Assembly: GCF_001639105.2 (NCBI RefSeq)
Contig: NZ_CP028904.1
Location: 140,990-204,989 of the forward strand
Direction of reading: 5' to 3'
Length of the DNA stretch: 64,000 bases
Source of the DNA: Azospirillum humicireducens
GTDB taxonomy: Bacteria > Pseudomonadota > Alphaproteobacteria > Azospirillales > Azospirillaceae
Every line of letters begins with the position of its first letter. Position 1 is the first letter of the stretch. Below, piece by piece: positions 1-8,713 of the stretch. The notes under the pieces are model-generated. The model worked only from the letters and a program-made list of their open reading frames with translations. It was not told where the DNA came from and searched no databases. The position numbers and the translations under genes are program-made.

Positions 1-927
1 GTGGCGACCGAGGTGAAGGAACTGGCCCGCCAGACCCAGATGGCGACCGTGCAGATCGGCGATACGGTGCAGGCGCTGACCTCCCAGGTATCGGGCCTGA
101 TCCAGGACGGCGCCGCAGCCACAGCCAGCGCAACACTGGCCCGCGAGGGCACCGCGCTGATCGAGCGGGTGGTGGCACGGATGGCGGAGTCGGTCGCCAC
201 GGTGCATGACGCCACCCACGCCATCGCCGAAGGGGTGCGCGCCAATCTGAAGGATTGCACCGCGGTCGAACGCGAACTTGACGAACTGGAGCAGGCGGTC
301 GCCGGCTCGTCCAGCCATTTGTCGGCAGCGAACCGGCGGCTGGAAAACCTGCTGGAACTCAGCGAGACGCTGATCGACCATATCGGCACCAGTCCGGTCG
401 CGACCGACGACAGCCCTTTCCTCGCCGCGACGGTGGAGGCGGCGGCCCGGGTCTCCGCCCTGTTCGAACGGGCCGTCGAGTCCGGCGAGATCGCGATGGG
501 CGATCTGTTCGACGAGACCTATCGGCCGATCCCGGGCACCAACCCCGAACAGGTCCTGACCAATTTCACCGCCTTCACCGACCGGGTTCTGCCGCCGGTG
601 CAGGAACCCTTGCTGGATCTCGACCCGCGCATCGCCTTCGCCACCATCGCCGACCGCAACGGCTATCTGCCGACCCACAACCGCAAATACAATCAGCCGC
701 AGGGGCCGGATCCGGTGTGGAACGCCGCGCATTGCCGCGGACGCCGGCTGTACCGCTTCCGCGCCGGGTTGAAGGCTGCCAGCTCGCCCCGGCCATCGAT
801 CCACACCATGCCGCGCGACATGGGCGGCGGCAAGCGGGTGCTCATCACCATCCTGAACGCCCCGATCCTGGTGCGCGGGCGTCAGTGGGGCGCCTTCAGT
901 ATCGCACTGCTGCCGCCTGCCGATTGA
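1..927 (+). CDS. Chemoreceptor (methyl-accepting chemotaxis protein), C-terminal part
   Basis: The gene runs in from the left edge, so position 1 is not its start. The first ~35 residues (VATEVKELARQT and following) match the descending arm of the MCP signalling hairpin, the region that contacts CheA/CheW. About 100 residues of helical adaptation-type sequence follow. The last ~110 residues form a separate domain with the motifs DRNGYLPTHNRK, QPQGPDPVWNAAHCR and MPRDMGGGK. I recognise this as the C-terminal extension of a cytosolic-tailed MCP class in alphaproteobacteria, and its ligand is unknown to me. The stop is TGA at 925-927. A 12-bp palindrome GCACCGCGGTGC (931-942) just downstream may be a weak terminator. 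The gene is unrelated in function to the ferulate genes after it. Confidence 0.85.
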   Translation: MATEVKELARQTQMATVQIGDTVQALTSQVSGLIQDGAAATASATLAREGTALIERVVARMAESVATVHDATHAIAEGVRANLKDCTAVERELDELEQAVAGSSSHLSAANRRLENLLELSETLIDHIGTSPVATDDSPFLAATVEAAARVSALFERAVESGEIAMGDLFDETYRPIPGTNPEQVLTNFTAFTDRVLPPVQEPLLDLDPRIAFATIADRNGYLPTHNRKYNQPQGPDPVWNAAHCRGRRLYRFRAGLKAASSPRPSIHTMPRDMGGGKRVLITILNAPILVRGRQWGAFSIALLPPAD

Positions 928-953
928 CCCAGCACCGCGGTGCGATTCAGGCG

Positions 954-982
954 TTGACGCGCACATAACAGTTATATAACAT
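954..982 (+). promoter_or_regulatory. Promoter with overlapping palindromic operator upstream of the ferulate genes
   Basis: TTGACG (954-959) is followed after 17 bases by TAACAT (977-982), a good sigma70-type pair. A perfect palindrome GTTATATAAC (971-980) covers the -10 element. The ATG of the aldehyde dehydrogenase gene lies 60 bases downstream. A repressor bound here would block RNA polymerase. The nearby MarR gene (6587-7231) is the natural candidate because MarR repressors of hydroxycinnamate genes use AT-rich palindromes. The pairing is inferred. Confidence 0.55.
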
Positions 983-1041
983 AACAATATGCCCGATGGT
1001 CCATAAGCTGCCGAAAATGGCAGGGCGGATTGGAGACTCCC

Positions 1042-2511
1042 ATGGAACATGTGTCTGTTGCCGCGCCGACCGATCTGCTGATCGGCGGACGCACGGTTTC
1101 CGCGACCGGCGGGCGCCGGTTCGAACGCCGCAACCCGATCACCGGCGGCGTCGCGACGGTCGCCGCCGCTGCGTCGGCTGCCGATGCCGGTGCGGCGGCG
1201 GAGGCGGCGCTGGCCGCTTTCGCCGGCTGGTCGGAAACCGGTCCGAACACCCGTCGCGCGCTTTTGTTGAAGGCTGCCGATGCGCTGGCCGGCCGTGCCG
1301 ACGATTTCGTCTCGGCGATGGCGACGGAGACCGGTGCGACCGAAGGATGGGCGCGTTTCAATGTGATGCTGGCGTCCTCGATGATCCGCGAGGCGGCAGC
1401 GCTCACCACCCAGATCGCGGGGGAGGTGATCCCATCCGACAAGCCCGGTTGCCTCGCCATGGCGGTGCGCCAGCCGGTCGGCGTCGTGCTGGGCATCGCG
1501 CCGTGGAACGCCCCGGTCATCCTCGGCGTGCGCGCCGTCGCCACCGCCATCGCCTGCGGCAACACAGTGGTGCTGAAGGCGTCGGAGCTCTGTCCGCGCA
1601 CCCATGCGCTGATCGGCCAGGCCTTCCAGGAGGCCGGCCTGCCGGACGGCGTGGTCAATGTCGTCACCAACGCGCCGGAGGACGCGGCCGAGGTGGTCAA
1701 CGCCCTGATCGACCATCCCGCCGTCACCCGCATCAATTTCACCGGATCGACCCGCGTCGGCCGGCTGATCGCCCAGCGCGCGGCGGCGCAGCTGAAGCCG
1801 GTGCTGCTGGAACTGGGCGGCAAGGCGCCCTTCCTGGTGCTGGACGATGCCGACCTTGACGAGGCGGTGAAGGCTGCCGCCTTCGGCGCTTTCTTCAATC
1901 AGGGCCAGATCTGCATGTCGACCGAGCGGATCGTGCTGGATGCCAAGGTGGCCGACGCCTTCCTGGAGAAATTCGTCGCCAAGGCCGCGACGCTGGTCGC
2001 CGGCGATCCGCGCGAGGGGCGGACGCCGCTGGGGTCCGTCGTCGACCGCAGCGCGGCGGATCATGTGCAGGGGCTGATCGACGACGCGGTGGCCAAGGGG
2101 GCGGTGCTCCACCGCAACGGCGCGCCCGACGGCACTCTGCTGCCGGCGGCCATCCTCGACCATGTCACGCCGGAGATGCGCATCTATGCCGAGGAATCCT
2201 TCGGCCCGGTGGTGACCATCGTCCGCGTCGACGGTGAGGAGCAGGCGGTCGCCGTCGCCAACGACACCGAATACGGACTGTCCGCCGCCGTCTTCACCCG
2301 CGACACGGCACGCGGGCTGCGCATCGCCCGGCGCATCCGCTCCGGCATCTGCCATGTCAACGGCCCGACCGTGCATGACGAGGCGCAGATGCCCTTCGGC
2401 GGCGTCAAGGCCAGCGGTTATGGCCGCTTCGGCGGCAAGGCCGGCATCGACGCCTTCACCGAGCTGCGCTGGATCACCGTCGAGACCCAGCCGGGCCATT
2501 TCCCGATCTGA
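1042..2511 (+). CDS. vdh: Vanillin dehydrogenase (NAD(P)+-dependent aldehyde dehydrogenase)
   Basis: A 489-residue aldehyde dehydrogenase, the normal length for the family. It would oxidise vanillin to vanillate in the cytoplasm. The catalytic nucleophile is Cys291 (FFNQGQICMS), the general base Glu257 (LLELGGK) and the oxyanion Asn156 (APWNAP). The cofactor-loop motif FTGSTRVG is at 233-240. ATG 1042 is chosen because GGAG (1032-1035) sits six bases upstream; an in-frame TTG at 1030 has no such site. The assignment to vanillin, rather than salicylaldehyde or another benzaldehyde, rests on the two genes that follow, which produce vanillin. It is first in the ferulate operon, with 56 bases to the next gene. 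Confidence 0.87.
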   Translation: MEHVSVAAPTDLLIGGRTVSATGGRRFERRNPITGGVATVAAAASAADAGAAAEAALAAFAGWSETGPNTRRALLLKAADALAGRADDFVSAMATETGATEGWARFNVMLASSMIREAAALTTQIAGEVIPSDKPGCLAMAVRQPVGVVLGIAPWNAPVILGVRAVATAIACGNTVVLKASELCPRTHALIGQAFQEAGLPDGVVNVVTNAPEDAAEVVNALIDHPAVTRINFTGSTRVGRLIAQRAAAQLKPVLLELGGKAPFLVLDDADLDEAVKAAAFGAFFNQGQICMSTERIVLDAKVADAFLEKFVAKAATLVAGDPREGRTPLGSVVDRSAADHVQGLIDDAVAKGAVLHRNGAPDGTLLPAAILDHVTPEMRIYAEESFGPVVTIVRVDGEEQAVAVANDTEYGLSAAVFTRDTARGLRIARRIRSGICHVNGPTVHDEAQMPFGGVKASGYGRFGGKAGIDAFTELRWITVETQPGHFPI

Positions 2512-2567
2512 CGATTTTCCAATTGGCGCCCGCGCGCCGGGCGAAGACCATCAAAAGGATAGCTTTC

Positions 2568-3416
2568 ATGACGCAGCAGCAGACCACCGCCCAGCCGGAC
2601 ACCGCCGAAGACGTGGTGACCGTCGAGTTCGACAATGGCGTCGCCTGGGTCACGCTGAACCGGCCCGACAAGCGCAACGCGATGAACCCGGCGCTGAACG
2701 CGCGCATGCATGGCGTGTTGGACGATCTGGAGGTCGATGACCGCTGCCAGGTGCTGGTGCTGACCGGTGCGGGCGAATCCTTCTCCGCCGGCATGGACCT
2801 GAAGGAATATTTCCGAGAGACCGAGGCCAAGGGCCATATGGCGACCCGCCGTGCCCAGCGCGATTCCTATGGCTGGTGGCGCCGCCTGCGCTGGTTCGAG
2901 AAGCCGTCGATCGCCATGGTCAACGGCTGGTGCTTCGGCGGCGCCTTCTCCCCGCTGTTCGCCTGCGATCTGGCGGTTGCCGCCGACGAGGCGCAGTTCG
3001 GCCTGTCGGAGATCAACTGGGGCATCATCCCCGGCGGCAACGTCACCAAGGTGGTGGCCGACCTGATGAGCCAGCGCGAGGCCATGTACTACATCCTGAC
3101 CGGCGACACCTTCGACGGCCGCAAGGCGGCGGAGATGAAGCTGGTCAACTTCTCGGTCCCGCGGGCGGAGCTGCGCGCCAAGGTGCGGGCAATCGCCGAC
3201 AACCTGCTGGAAAAGAACCCGATGACGCTGAAGGCCGCCAAGGACGCCTTCAAGCGCGTGGTTGAAATGCCGTTCGACGCCGCGGAAGATTACCTGGTGG
3301 TCCGCCAGGAATCGCTGAACTTCCTCGACAAGTCGGAGGGGCGCAAGCAGGGCATCAAGCAGTTCATCGACGACAAGACCTATCGTCCGGGGCTCGGCGC
3401 CTACAAGCGCGGCTGA
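2568..3416 (+). CDS. ech: p-Hydroxycinnamoyl-CoA (feruloyl-CoA) hydratase/lyase
   Basis: A crotonase-fold enzyme of 282 residues. It hydrates feruloyl-CoA and cleaves the product to vanillin and acetyl-CoA. It closely resembles Pseudomonas HCHL, with the residues known to matter there in register: Ser128 in WCFGGAFSPL, Glu148 in FGLSEINWG and Tyr242 in AEDYLVV. The oxyanion-hole segments are TGAGESFSAGMDLKE and CFGGAF. The start is ATG 2568 with AAAAGGA at 2553-2559; a longer frame open from 2523 lacks a ribosome site. It lies between vdh and the CoA ligase, making a complete non-beta-oxidative ferulate route. Confidence 0.92.
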   Translation: MTQQQTTAQPDTAEDVVTVEFDNGVAWVTLNRPDKRNAMNPALNARMHGVLDDLEVDDRCQVLVLTGAGESFSAGMDLKEYFRETEAKGHMATRRAQRDSYGWWRRLRWFEKPSIAMVNGWCFGGAFSPLFACDLAVAADEAQFGLSEINWGIIPGGNVTKVVADLMSQREAMYYILTGDTFDGRKAAEMKLVNFSVPRAELRAKVRAIADNLLEKNPMTLKAAKDAFKRVVEMPFDAAEDYLVVRQESLNFLDKSEGRKQGIKQFIDDKTYRPGLGAYKRG

Positions 3417-3506
3417 AATCCGGCGAGTCAATGATCGGCCGCGCCGGCGGTAGAACGCCGGATCAAACGGGCAGGACCGGCGCGGCTTGAAATGGGGAGG
3501 TTGGGA

Positions 3507-5117
3507 ATGTCTGTGACCGAACCCGGAGCATCCGGGAAAACCGGGGAGGGCGGGACCGGCGCCGGCCTGCGATGGGAAGCGCCCGATCCCGTCGCCTATC
3601 AGGCCGCGGTGCAGCCGGGAGCCCCGGCCTGCGTCGACCTCGCCACCGGCGAGCGACTGACTTACGAGGCGCTGCATCGACGGATCGATCGCCGTGCGGC
3701 TTGGCTGATCCGGTGCCTGGATGTAGAGCCGGGCCAGGGTGCCGGCGGGCGGCGGGTCGCCTGGCTCGGCCGCAACGGCATCGATCAGTTGATCATGGCC
3801 TTCGCCTGCGTCCGCGCCGGTGCCGTGTTCGTGCCGTTGAACTGGCGGCTGACGGTGCCGGAGCTGGCGGTTTTGGTCAACGACGCGACGCCGTCGCTGC
3901 TGATCCATGGCGACGGATTCGCCACGACGGCGCAGGGCGTCGGGGAAGGCGTGCGCGGAACGGTGCCCGGACTGCGGCTGGTGGATGCGGCATCCGTGCG
4001 GAACGGGCAGGAGACGGCGGAACCTGTCACGGGCCTGCCGCCGCGCGATGCCGGGGCGCCATCGATCATCATCTACACCTCCGGAACATCGGGTCAGCCG
4101 AAGGGCGCCATCCACACCGAACAGACCGCCTTCTTCACCGCGACCAACTTCGCTCTGCTGAACCGGGTCGACCACCGCAGCGTCTTCCTGTGCGACATGC
4201 CGCTGTTCCATGTGATCGGCATCGTCACCATCTGCCGCACCACGCTTCTTCAAGGCGGCACGCTGCTGCTGTCGTCCGGCTTCGACCCGGTGCTGACGCT
4301 GGAGCGGCTGTCCGACCCGGCGCTGGGGGTGACGCATTACATGTGCGTGCCGCAAATGGCCCAGACCCTGCGCCAGCAGCCGGGCTATGATCCGGCGAAG
4401 CTGTCGCGGCTGGTCTTCTTCGGCACCGGCGGCGCTCCCAACCCGCCGGCGCTGGTACGGCGCTTCGTCGACGATGGCGTGCCGATGGCCGACGGCTATG
4501 GCAGCAGCGAAGGTGGGACCGTGCTGGGCATGCCCGTGGACGATCTGCCGCGCATCGCTGCTAAGGCTGGGTCTGCCGGCCTGCCGCCGGCTTCTGTCCG
4601 GCTGCGGCTGGTCGACGATGCCGGCGAAGACGTTGCCGACGGGGAGGTCGGCGAGATCCTGGTGCGCGGCCCGAACGTCTCGCCCGGCTACTGGAACCGC
4701 GCCGCCGACGCGGATGCTGGCACGGAGGGCTGGTTCCGCACCGGCGACACGGCGCGCCGGGATGAGGACGGCTTCTATTACATCGTCGACCGTAAGAAGG
4801 ACATGTTCATCTCCGGCGGCGAGAACGTCTACCCCGCCGAGGTCGAGGCGGTGCTGCTGGAACTTGATACGGTGGCGGAAGCCTGCGTGATCGGGATCGC
4901 CGACGCCCAATGGGGTGAGGTCGGCTGTGCCTTCATCGTGCCGCGCGCCGGTTGTTCGGTGACGGAGCAGGGGGTGATCGATCATTGCCGCAGCCGTCTC
5001 GCCCGCTTCAAGACGCCAAAGCGCATCGTCATCGCCGACGAATTGCCGCGCACCGCGTCGGGCAAGCTCCGCAAGAACCTGCTGCGCGAACAGTACCGGA
5101 ACGAAACGGCCCTCTGA
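3507..5117 (+). CDS. fcs: Feruloyl-CoA synthetase (ANL-superfamily acyl-CoA ligase)
   Basis: A 536-residue AMP-forming ligase that activates ferulate and related hydroxycinnamates to CoA thioesters at the cost of ATP. The P-loop-like A3 motif is IIIYTSGTSGQPKG. A5 is GYGSSEGG, A7/A8 are GWFRTGDTARRDEDGFYYIV and RKKDMFISGGENVYP, and the A10 lysine is in PRTASGKLRKN. The start is ATG 3507 with GGGGAGG (3494-3500) ahead; the upstream ATG 3492 lies inside that ribosome site. Sequence alone cannot distinguish ferulate from coumarate or caffeate. The HCHL and vdh neighbours make ferulate the best guess. Confidence 0.87.
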   Translation: MSVTEPGASGKTGEGGTGAGLRWEAPDPVAYQAAVQPGAPACVDLATGERLTYEALHRRIDRRAAWLIRCLDVEPGQGAGGRRVAWLGRNGIDQLIMAFACVRAGAVFVPLNWRLTVPELAVLVNDATPSLLIHGDGFATTAQGVGEGVRGTVPGLRLVDAASVRNGQETAEPVTGLPPRDAGAPSIIIYTSGTSGQPKGAIHTEQTAFFTATNFALLNRVDHRSVFLCDMPLFHVIGIVTICRTTLLQGGTLLLSSGFDPVLTLERLSDPALGVTHYMCVPQMAQTLRQQPGYDPAKLSRLVFFGTGGAPNPPALVRRFVDDGVPMADGYGSSEGGTVLGMPVDDLPRIAAKAGSAGLPPASVRLRLVDDAGEDVADGEVGEILVRGPNVSPGYWNRAADADAGTEGWFRTGDTARRDEDGFYYIVDRKKDMFISGGENVYPAEVEAVLLELDTVAEACVIGIADAQWGEVGCAFIVPRAGCSVTEQGVIDHCRSRLARFKTPKRIVIADELPRTASGKLRKNLLREQYRNETAL

Positions 5118-5208
5118 CGGCCGGTTGCCCGGCGGTCGATCTGCCGGCGCCATTTTACGCAGCGACAAAAGCGAATCCGATGATCGCGATGGAAGGGAGA
5201 GGACAGCC

Positions 5209-6576
5209 ATGTCCCCGGAACGCAGCATCGACGTCCAAGGCTTTTTGAACGCACATCCGTTTTCCCGCCGACAGATCGGCATCGTCGTCCTGTGCCTGTT
5301 CATCGTCCTGCTGGACGGCTACGACACGGCGGCCATCGCCTATATCGCGCCCTCGCTGCTGACGGAGTGGGGGCTGCAGCGCCCTGACCTCGCCCCGGTG
5401 CTGAGCGCCGCCCTGTTCGGCCTGGTGGCCGGATCGCTGACCGCCGGACCGCTGAGCGACCGGATCGGCCGGCGGCCGGTGCTGATCGCAGCGGTCCTGG
5501 TCATGGGAGCGGCCTGCCTGGCGTCCGCCTTTGCCGGCGATCTGACCACGCTGATCGCATGGCGGTTCATCACCGGAATCGCCCTGGGGGCTGCCATGCC
5601 GACCGCGCTGACCCTGGTCAGCGAATATTGCCCTGCCCGCCGCCGGGCGCTGACGACCAACCTCGTCTTCTGCGGCTTTCCGCTGGGTGCGGCGCTGGGG
5701 GGCTTTCTGGCCGCCTGGATCATCCCGGCCTTCGGCTGGCGCAGCGTCCTGCTGGCCGGCGGGGTGGCGCCGCTGCTGCTGACCCTGCTCCTTCTGCTGT
5801 GGCTGCCGGAATCCGCACGCTTCGCCGTCGCACGCGGCAAGCCGGTGGAACAGATCCGGCGGCTCCTGACGCCCATCTCCGCGGCCGCAGCCGACGCCAC
5901 CCGTTTCGTGGTGACCGAGACGGCCGCTGCCGTCGGCGACAGCCGCGGCGCCATCCGGCTGATGCTGTCGCGCGGCTACATCGTCGGCACGCTGATGCTG
6001 TGGATCGCCTATTTCATGGGGCTGACCATCTTCTACGCCATGGTCAACTGGATGCCGGTGCTGTTCCGGGATGCCGGGCTGGCTCCGGCGACCGCGGCAC
6101 TGGTCGCCGCCCTGTTCCCGCTGGGCGGCATCGGATCGCTGTTCTCCGGCGCCCTGATGGACCGTTTCGACGGCAACCGCATCGTCGCCGTCTTCTTCGC
6201 GCTGACCGGGCTGGCTTTCATCGTGATCGGCCAGATCGCCGGGCAGGTCGGGATGCTGATGGTCGCGGTGCTGGTCACGGGCGTGCTGATGAACACCGCG
6301 CAGTCGTCGCTGGGGGCGCTGGCCGCCGCCTATTACCCGACGCAGGCGCGGGGCACCGGCATCGCCTGGATGATGGGCCTGGGCCGTTTCGGCGGCATTG
6401 CCGGCTCCTTCCTGGTCGCCGTGCTGGCCGGATGGCAGCTGAGCTTCTCAGGTATCCTCACCGCGCTGGCGGTGCCCGGCTTTCTGGCGGCGGCGGCACT
6501 GTGGCTGAAGCAAACGGCCGGGGCCCCGCAACCCTCCGCCGCTCTGAAGGCGGCAGCGGCACCGGGTCGCAGCTGA
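5209..6576 (+). CDS. MFS aromatic-acid:H+ symporter (AAHS family)
   Basis: A 455-residue inner-membrane transporter with about twelve hydrophobic segments. The AAHS signature LDGYDTAAIAYIAP lies in TM1, and the loop 2-3 motif GPLSDRIGRRPV is the general MFS motif. The family imports benzoate-type and hydroxycinnamate acids with protons. It follows fcs by 91 bases in the same direction, so ferulate or vanillate uptake is the likely role. ATG 5209 has a purine-rich GGAAGGGAGAGG stretch (from about 5190) upstream. The gene ends 10 bases from the converging MarR gene. Ferulate versus vanillate as substrate cannot be decided here. Confidence 0.85.
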   Translation: MSPERSIDVQGFLNAHPFSRRQIGIVVLCLFIVLLDGYDTAAIAYIAPSLLTEWGLQRPDLAPVLSAALFGLVAGSLTAGPLSDRIGRRPVLIAAVLVMGAACLASAFAGDLTTLIAWRFITGIALGAAMPTALTLVSEYCPARRRALTTNLVFCGFPLGAALGGFLAAWIIPAFGWRSVLLAGGVAPLLLTLLLLLWLPESARFAVARGKPVEQIRRLLTPISAAAADATRFVVTETAAAVGDSRGAIRLMLSRGYIVGTLMLWIAYFMGLTIFYAMVNWMPVLFRDAGLAPATAALVAALFPLGGIGSLFSGALMDRFDGNRIVAVFFALTGLAFIVIGQIAGQVGMLMVAVLVTGVLMNTAQSSLGALAAAYYPTQARGTGIAWMMGLGRFGGIAGSFLVAVLAGWQLSFSGILTALAVPGFLAAAALWLKQTAGAPQPSAALKAAAAPGRS

Positions 6577-6586
6577 GGCCGCGGCT

Positions 6587-7231
6587 TCAGCCGCTCTTGC
6601 GCCTTCCCGGTCCCTTGGCCTGTCCCCCGGCCTGCCCTTTGGCACGTGCCTTGGCGGGGGCAGCATCGGCCTCGTCCGCATCGTCGGGCGAGGCCGATGC
6701 GTTTCCGGCGGCGTTCATCCGGCCGAGCAGGGACAGCAGCTGGTCGCGCCCGTCCATCCCGATCTGCTCGCAGATGCGCCGCTCATGGTCGGCCCACAGC
6801 CGGTGCAGTTCGGCCAGCAGCGTCGAGCCCTTGGCGGTCAGGTGAAGAGCATGCGACCGGCGGTCGCCGACCGCCAGCTTGCGGGCCACCAGACCGCGCT
6901 CTTCCAGCGAATCGAGCAGCGGCACGAAGTTGGTGCGCTTGATGTTGAGCGCCGTGCTGACCTGCGACTGCTTCAGGCCGGGGTTGCGGCCGATGATGAC
7001 CAGTACCGAGAACTGTGCCGGACGGAGATCGACGGCGGCAAAGGTCTCGATGAAGTCGGCGAACACCGCCATCTGAGCCCGCTTCAGCAGAAAACCCACG
7101 GATTCTCCCAGAATCCCGAGATCGACGGCGCTCCTGTCGTCGGCCGCCGCTTCCGCATCGGAGTGGTGGCTGTCCTCGCCCCGCTTGCGGGAGGATTTCC
7201 GGACGGCTTCGGCCATAGAATCTATACCCAT
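6587..7231 (-). CDS. MarR-family transcriptional regulator, likely hydroxycinnamate-responsive
   Basis: About 214 residues with a central winged helix (LRPAQFSVLVIIGRNPG, SQVSTALNIKRTNFVPLL, the recognition region, and a wing with GDRRSH). Both tails are longer than usual: a Lys/Arg-rich N-terminus and an Ala/Lys/Gly-rich C-terminus. It opposes the ferulate operon. In other proteobacteria, MarR proteins (FerR/CouR type) repress these genes until the CoA thioester binds, so that is the inferred role. The start is uncertain: ATG 7231 or ATG 7216, neither with a clear ribosome site. The frame stays open to 7657, but that part overlaps intergenic operators and vanA and is not protein-like. Confidence 0.82.
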   Translation of the reverse strand: MGIDSMAEAVRKSSRKRGEDSHHSDAEAAADDRSAVDLGILGESVGFLLKRAQMAVFADFIETFAAVDLRPAQFSVLVIIGRNPGLKQSQVSTALNIKRTNFVPLLDSLEERGLVARKLAVGDRRSHALHLTAKGSTLLAELHRLWADHERRICEQIGMDGRDQLLSLLGRMNAAGNASASPDDADEADAAPAKARAKGQAGGQAKGPGRRKSG

Positions 7232-7374
7232 ATCGACTGTGGGGATGGCGGGCCTATTGCCCGGCGAGCGAAGCGGAGAGTAGCAGGCCGTTCGGCTTTT
7301 CAGAATCGCCATCCTGCAAAAATCGCCGCATAGGGCCCCCGATACTCGATCCAGGCCGGTGTTGAACGCTCCAT

Positions 7375-7382
7375 TGTATACA
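7375..7382. promoter_or_regulatory. Candidate GntR operator, distal copy
   Basis: TGTATACA inside the run TTGTATACATAA. This is the classic FadR-subgroup GntR half-site pair. It lies 143 bases upstream of the MarR start and 250 bases before vanA. A second copy sits at 7540-7547. The GntR gene at 8714 is the obvious binder, but this is inferred. Confidence 0.45.
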
Positions 7383-7538
7383 TAAGTGCCCTTACCGTTG
7401 ACGGGAGGCTGGCTGGCCCGGCATGCCCATTGCGCTCCGGATCGCCACCATCCTGAGTGTTTTCGCCGTTTCTGTACTACAACGCAGGGCGGATCATGAT
7501 GATCTATATCAATTTGGCTTGAGTTCCGCCGAGCACAA

Positions 7539-7548
7539 CTGTATACAG
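7539..7548. promoter_or_regulatory. Candidate GntR operator, proximal to vanA
   Basis: CTGTATACAG is a perfect 10-bp palindrome 84 bases upstream of the vanA start. It shares the TGTATACA core with 7375-7382; the two centres are 165 bases apart. Apart from these two sites, the 400-base gap (7232-7631) between the MarR gene and vanA shows no protein-like frame. Confidence 0.5.
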
Positions 7549-7631
7549 AGTCTCGGCGGCGGCCCGATTGGAGACTGCCGATCCCAAGTGCAGAAGTCAG
7601 TTCACGACCGCCAGCCCCAAGGGAGGGAGCG

Positions 7632-8702
7632 TTGAGTGAAACCGCCAGGGACACCATCCCGACATTTCCGATGAACGCGTGGTATGCCGCGGCCTATGAC
7701 GTGGAGTTGCGGCGGGAACTGTTGCCGCGCACCATTTGCGGCAAGAAGCTGGTTCTCTACCGCCGGTCGGACGACAGCATCACGGCGCTGGAGGATGCCT
7801 GCTGGCACAGGCTGCTGCCGCTGTCGAAGGGGCGGCTGGAGGGGGACAATCTCGTCTGCGGCTATCATGGCCTTGTCTTCAATCCGGAAGGCCGCTGTGT
7901 CGGCATGCCGTCGCAGGAGACGCTCAACCCGTCGGCCTGCGTGCGGCGCTATCCGGTGGTCGAGCGACACCGCTTCGCCTGGGTGTGGATGGGCGACCCG
8001 GCGCTCGCCGATCCGGACAGGATTCCGGACCTGCATTGGAACCACGATCCGGACTGGGCCGGCGACGGCCGGCTGATCCATGTGAAGTGCGACTACCGGC
8101 TGGTGCTCGACAATCTCATGGACCTCACCCACGAGACCTTCGTGCACTCCTCCAGCATCGGCAACCGTGCCGTTGCCGAGGCCCCGTTCGAGACGACGCA
8201 CAACGACCGCTTCGTCACGGTGACGCGCTGGATGCGCGACATCGAAGCGCCGCCCTTCTGGGCCAAGCAGCTGGGCAAGCCGGGCAATGTCGATCGGTGG
8301 CAGATCATCCGCTTCGAGGCGCCCTGCACCATCGCCATCGATGTCGGCGTCGCCCCGGCCGGAACCGGTGCCCCCGAAGGCGACCGGTCGCAGGGGGTGA
8401 ACGGCTTCGTCCTGAACACCATCACGCCGGAAACCGACAAGACCTGCCATTACTTCTGGGCCTTCTGCCGCAACTACAAGCTGGGAGAGCAGAGGTTGAC
8501 GGCAGAGCTGCGGGACGGCGTCACCCGCATCTTCGGTGAGGACGAGGTGATCCTGGAGGCCCAGCAACAGGCCATCGACGATCATCCCGACCGCGCCTTC
8601 TACAATCTGAACATCGACGCCGGGGCGATGTGGGCAAGGCGCCTGATCGACCGTCTGGTACAGGCGGAGCGGCGGGCGCCGGTCCGCCACGCGGCGGAGT
8701 AG
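7632..8702 (+). CDS. vanA: Vanillate O-demethylase oxygenase subunit (Rieske)
   Basis: A 356-residue terminal oxygenase that demethylates vanillate to protocatechuate and formaldehyde with electrons from VanB. The Rieske ligands are Cys57/His59 and Cys76/His79 (CWH...CGYH). The mononuclear iron site is seen as Asp164, His167 and His172 in NLMDLTHETFVH. The start is taken as TTG 7632 because a strong GGGAGGGAG lies just ahead (7620-7629). The alternative ATG 7671 (MNAWYAAAYDVE) matches the usual VanA N-terminus but has no ribosome site. A GntR gene and then vanB follow in the same direction. Confidence 0.92.
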   Translation: MSETARDTIPTFPMNAWYAAAYDVELRRELLPRTICGKKLVLYRRSDDSITALEDACWHRLLPLSKGRLEGDNLVCGYHGLVFNPEGRCVGMPSQETLNPSACVRRYPVVERHRFAWVWMGDPALADPDRIPDLHWNHDPDWAGDGRLIHVKCDYRLVLDNLMDLTHETFVHSSSIGNRAVAEAPFETTHNDRFVTVTRWMRDIEAPPFWAKQLGKPGNVDRWQIIRFEAPCTIAIDVGVAPAGTGAPEGDRSQGVNGFVLNTITPETDKTCHYFWAFCRNYKLGEQRLTAELRDGVTRIFGEDEVILEAQQQAIDDHPDRAFYNLNIDAGAMWARRLIDRLVQAERRAPVRHAAE

Positions 8703-8713
8703 GGCCGCAGGGC

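Noticed and set aside
1030..1041. Upstream TTG start for the aldehyde dehydrogenase
   Set aside because: The ribosome site GGAG would lie within the coding sequence; ATG 1042 is correctly spaced.
2418..5303. A 961-residue open frame antisense to ech and fcs
   Set aside because: Arg/His/Gln-rich with no family resemblance; it mirrors high-GC third-codon bias of the real genes on the other strand.
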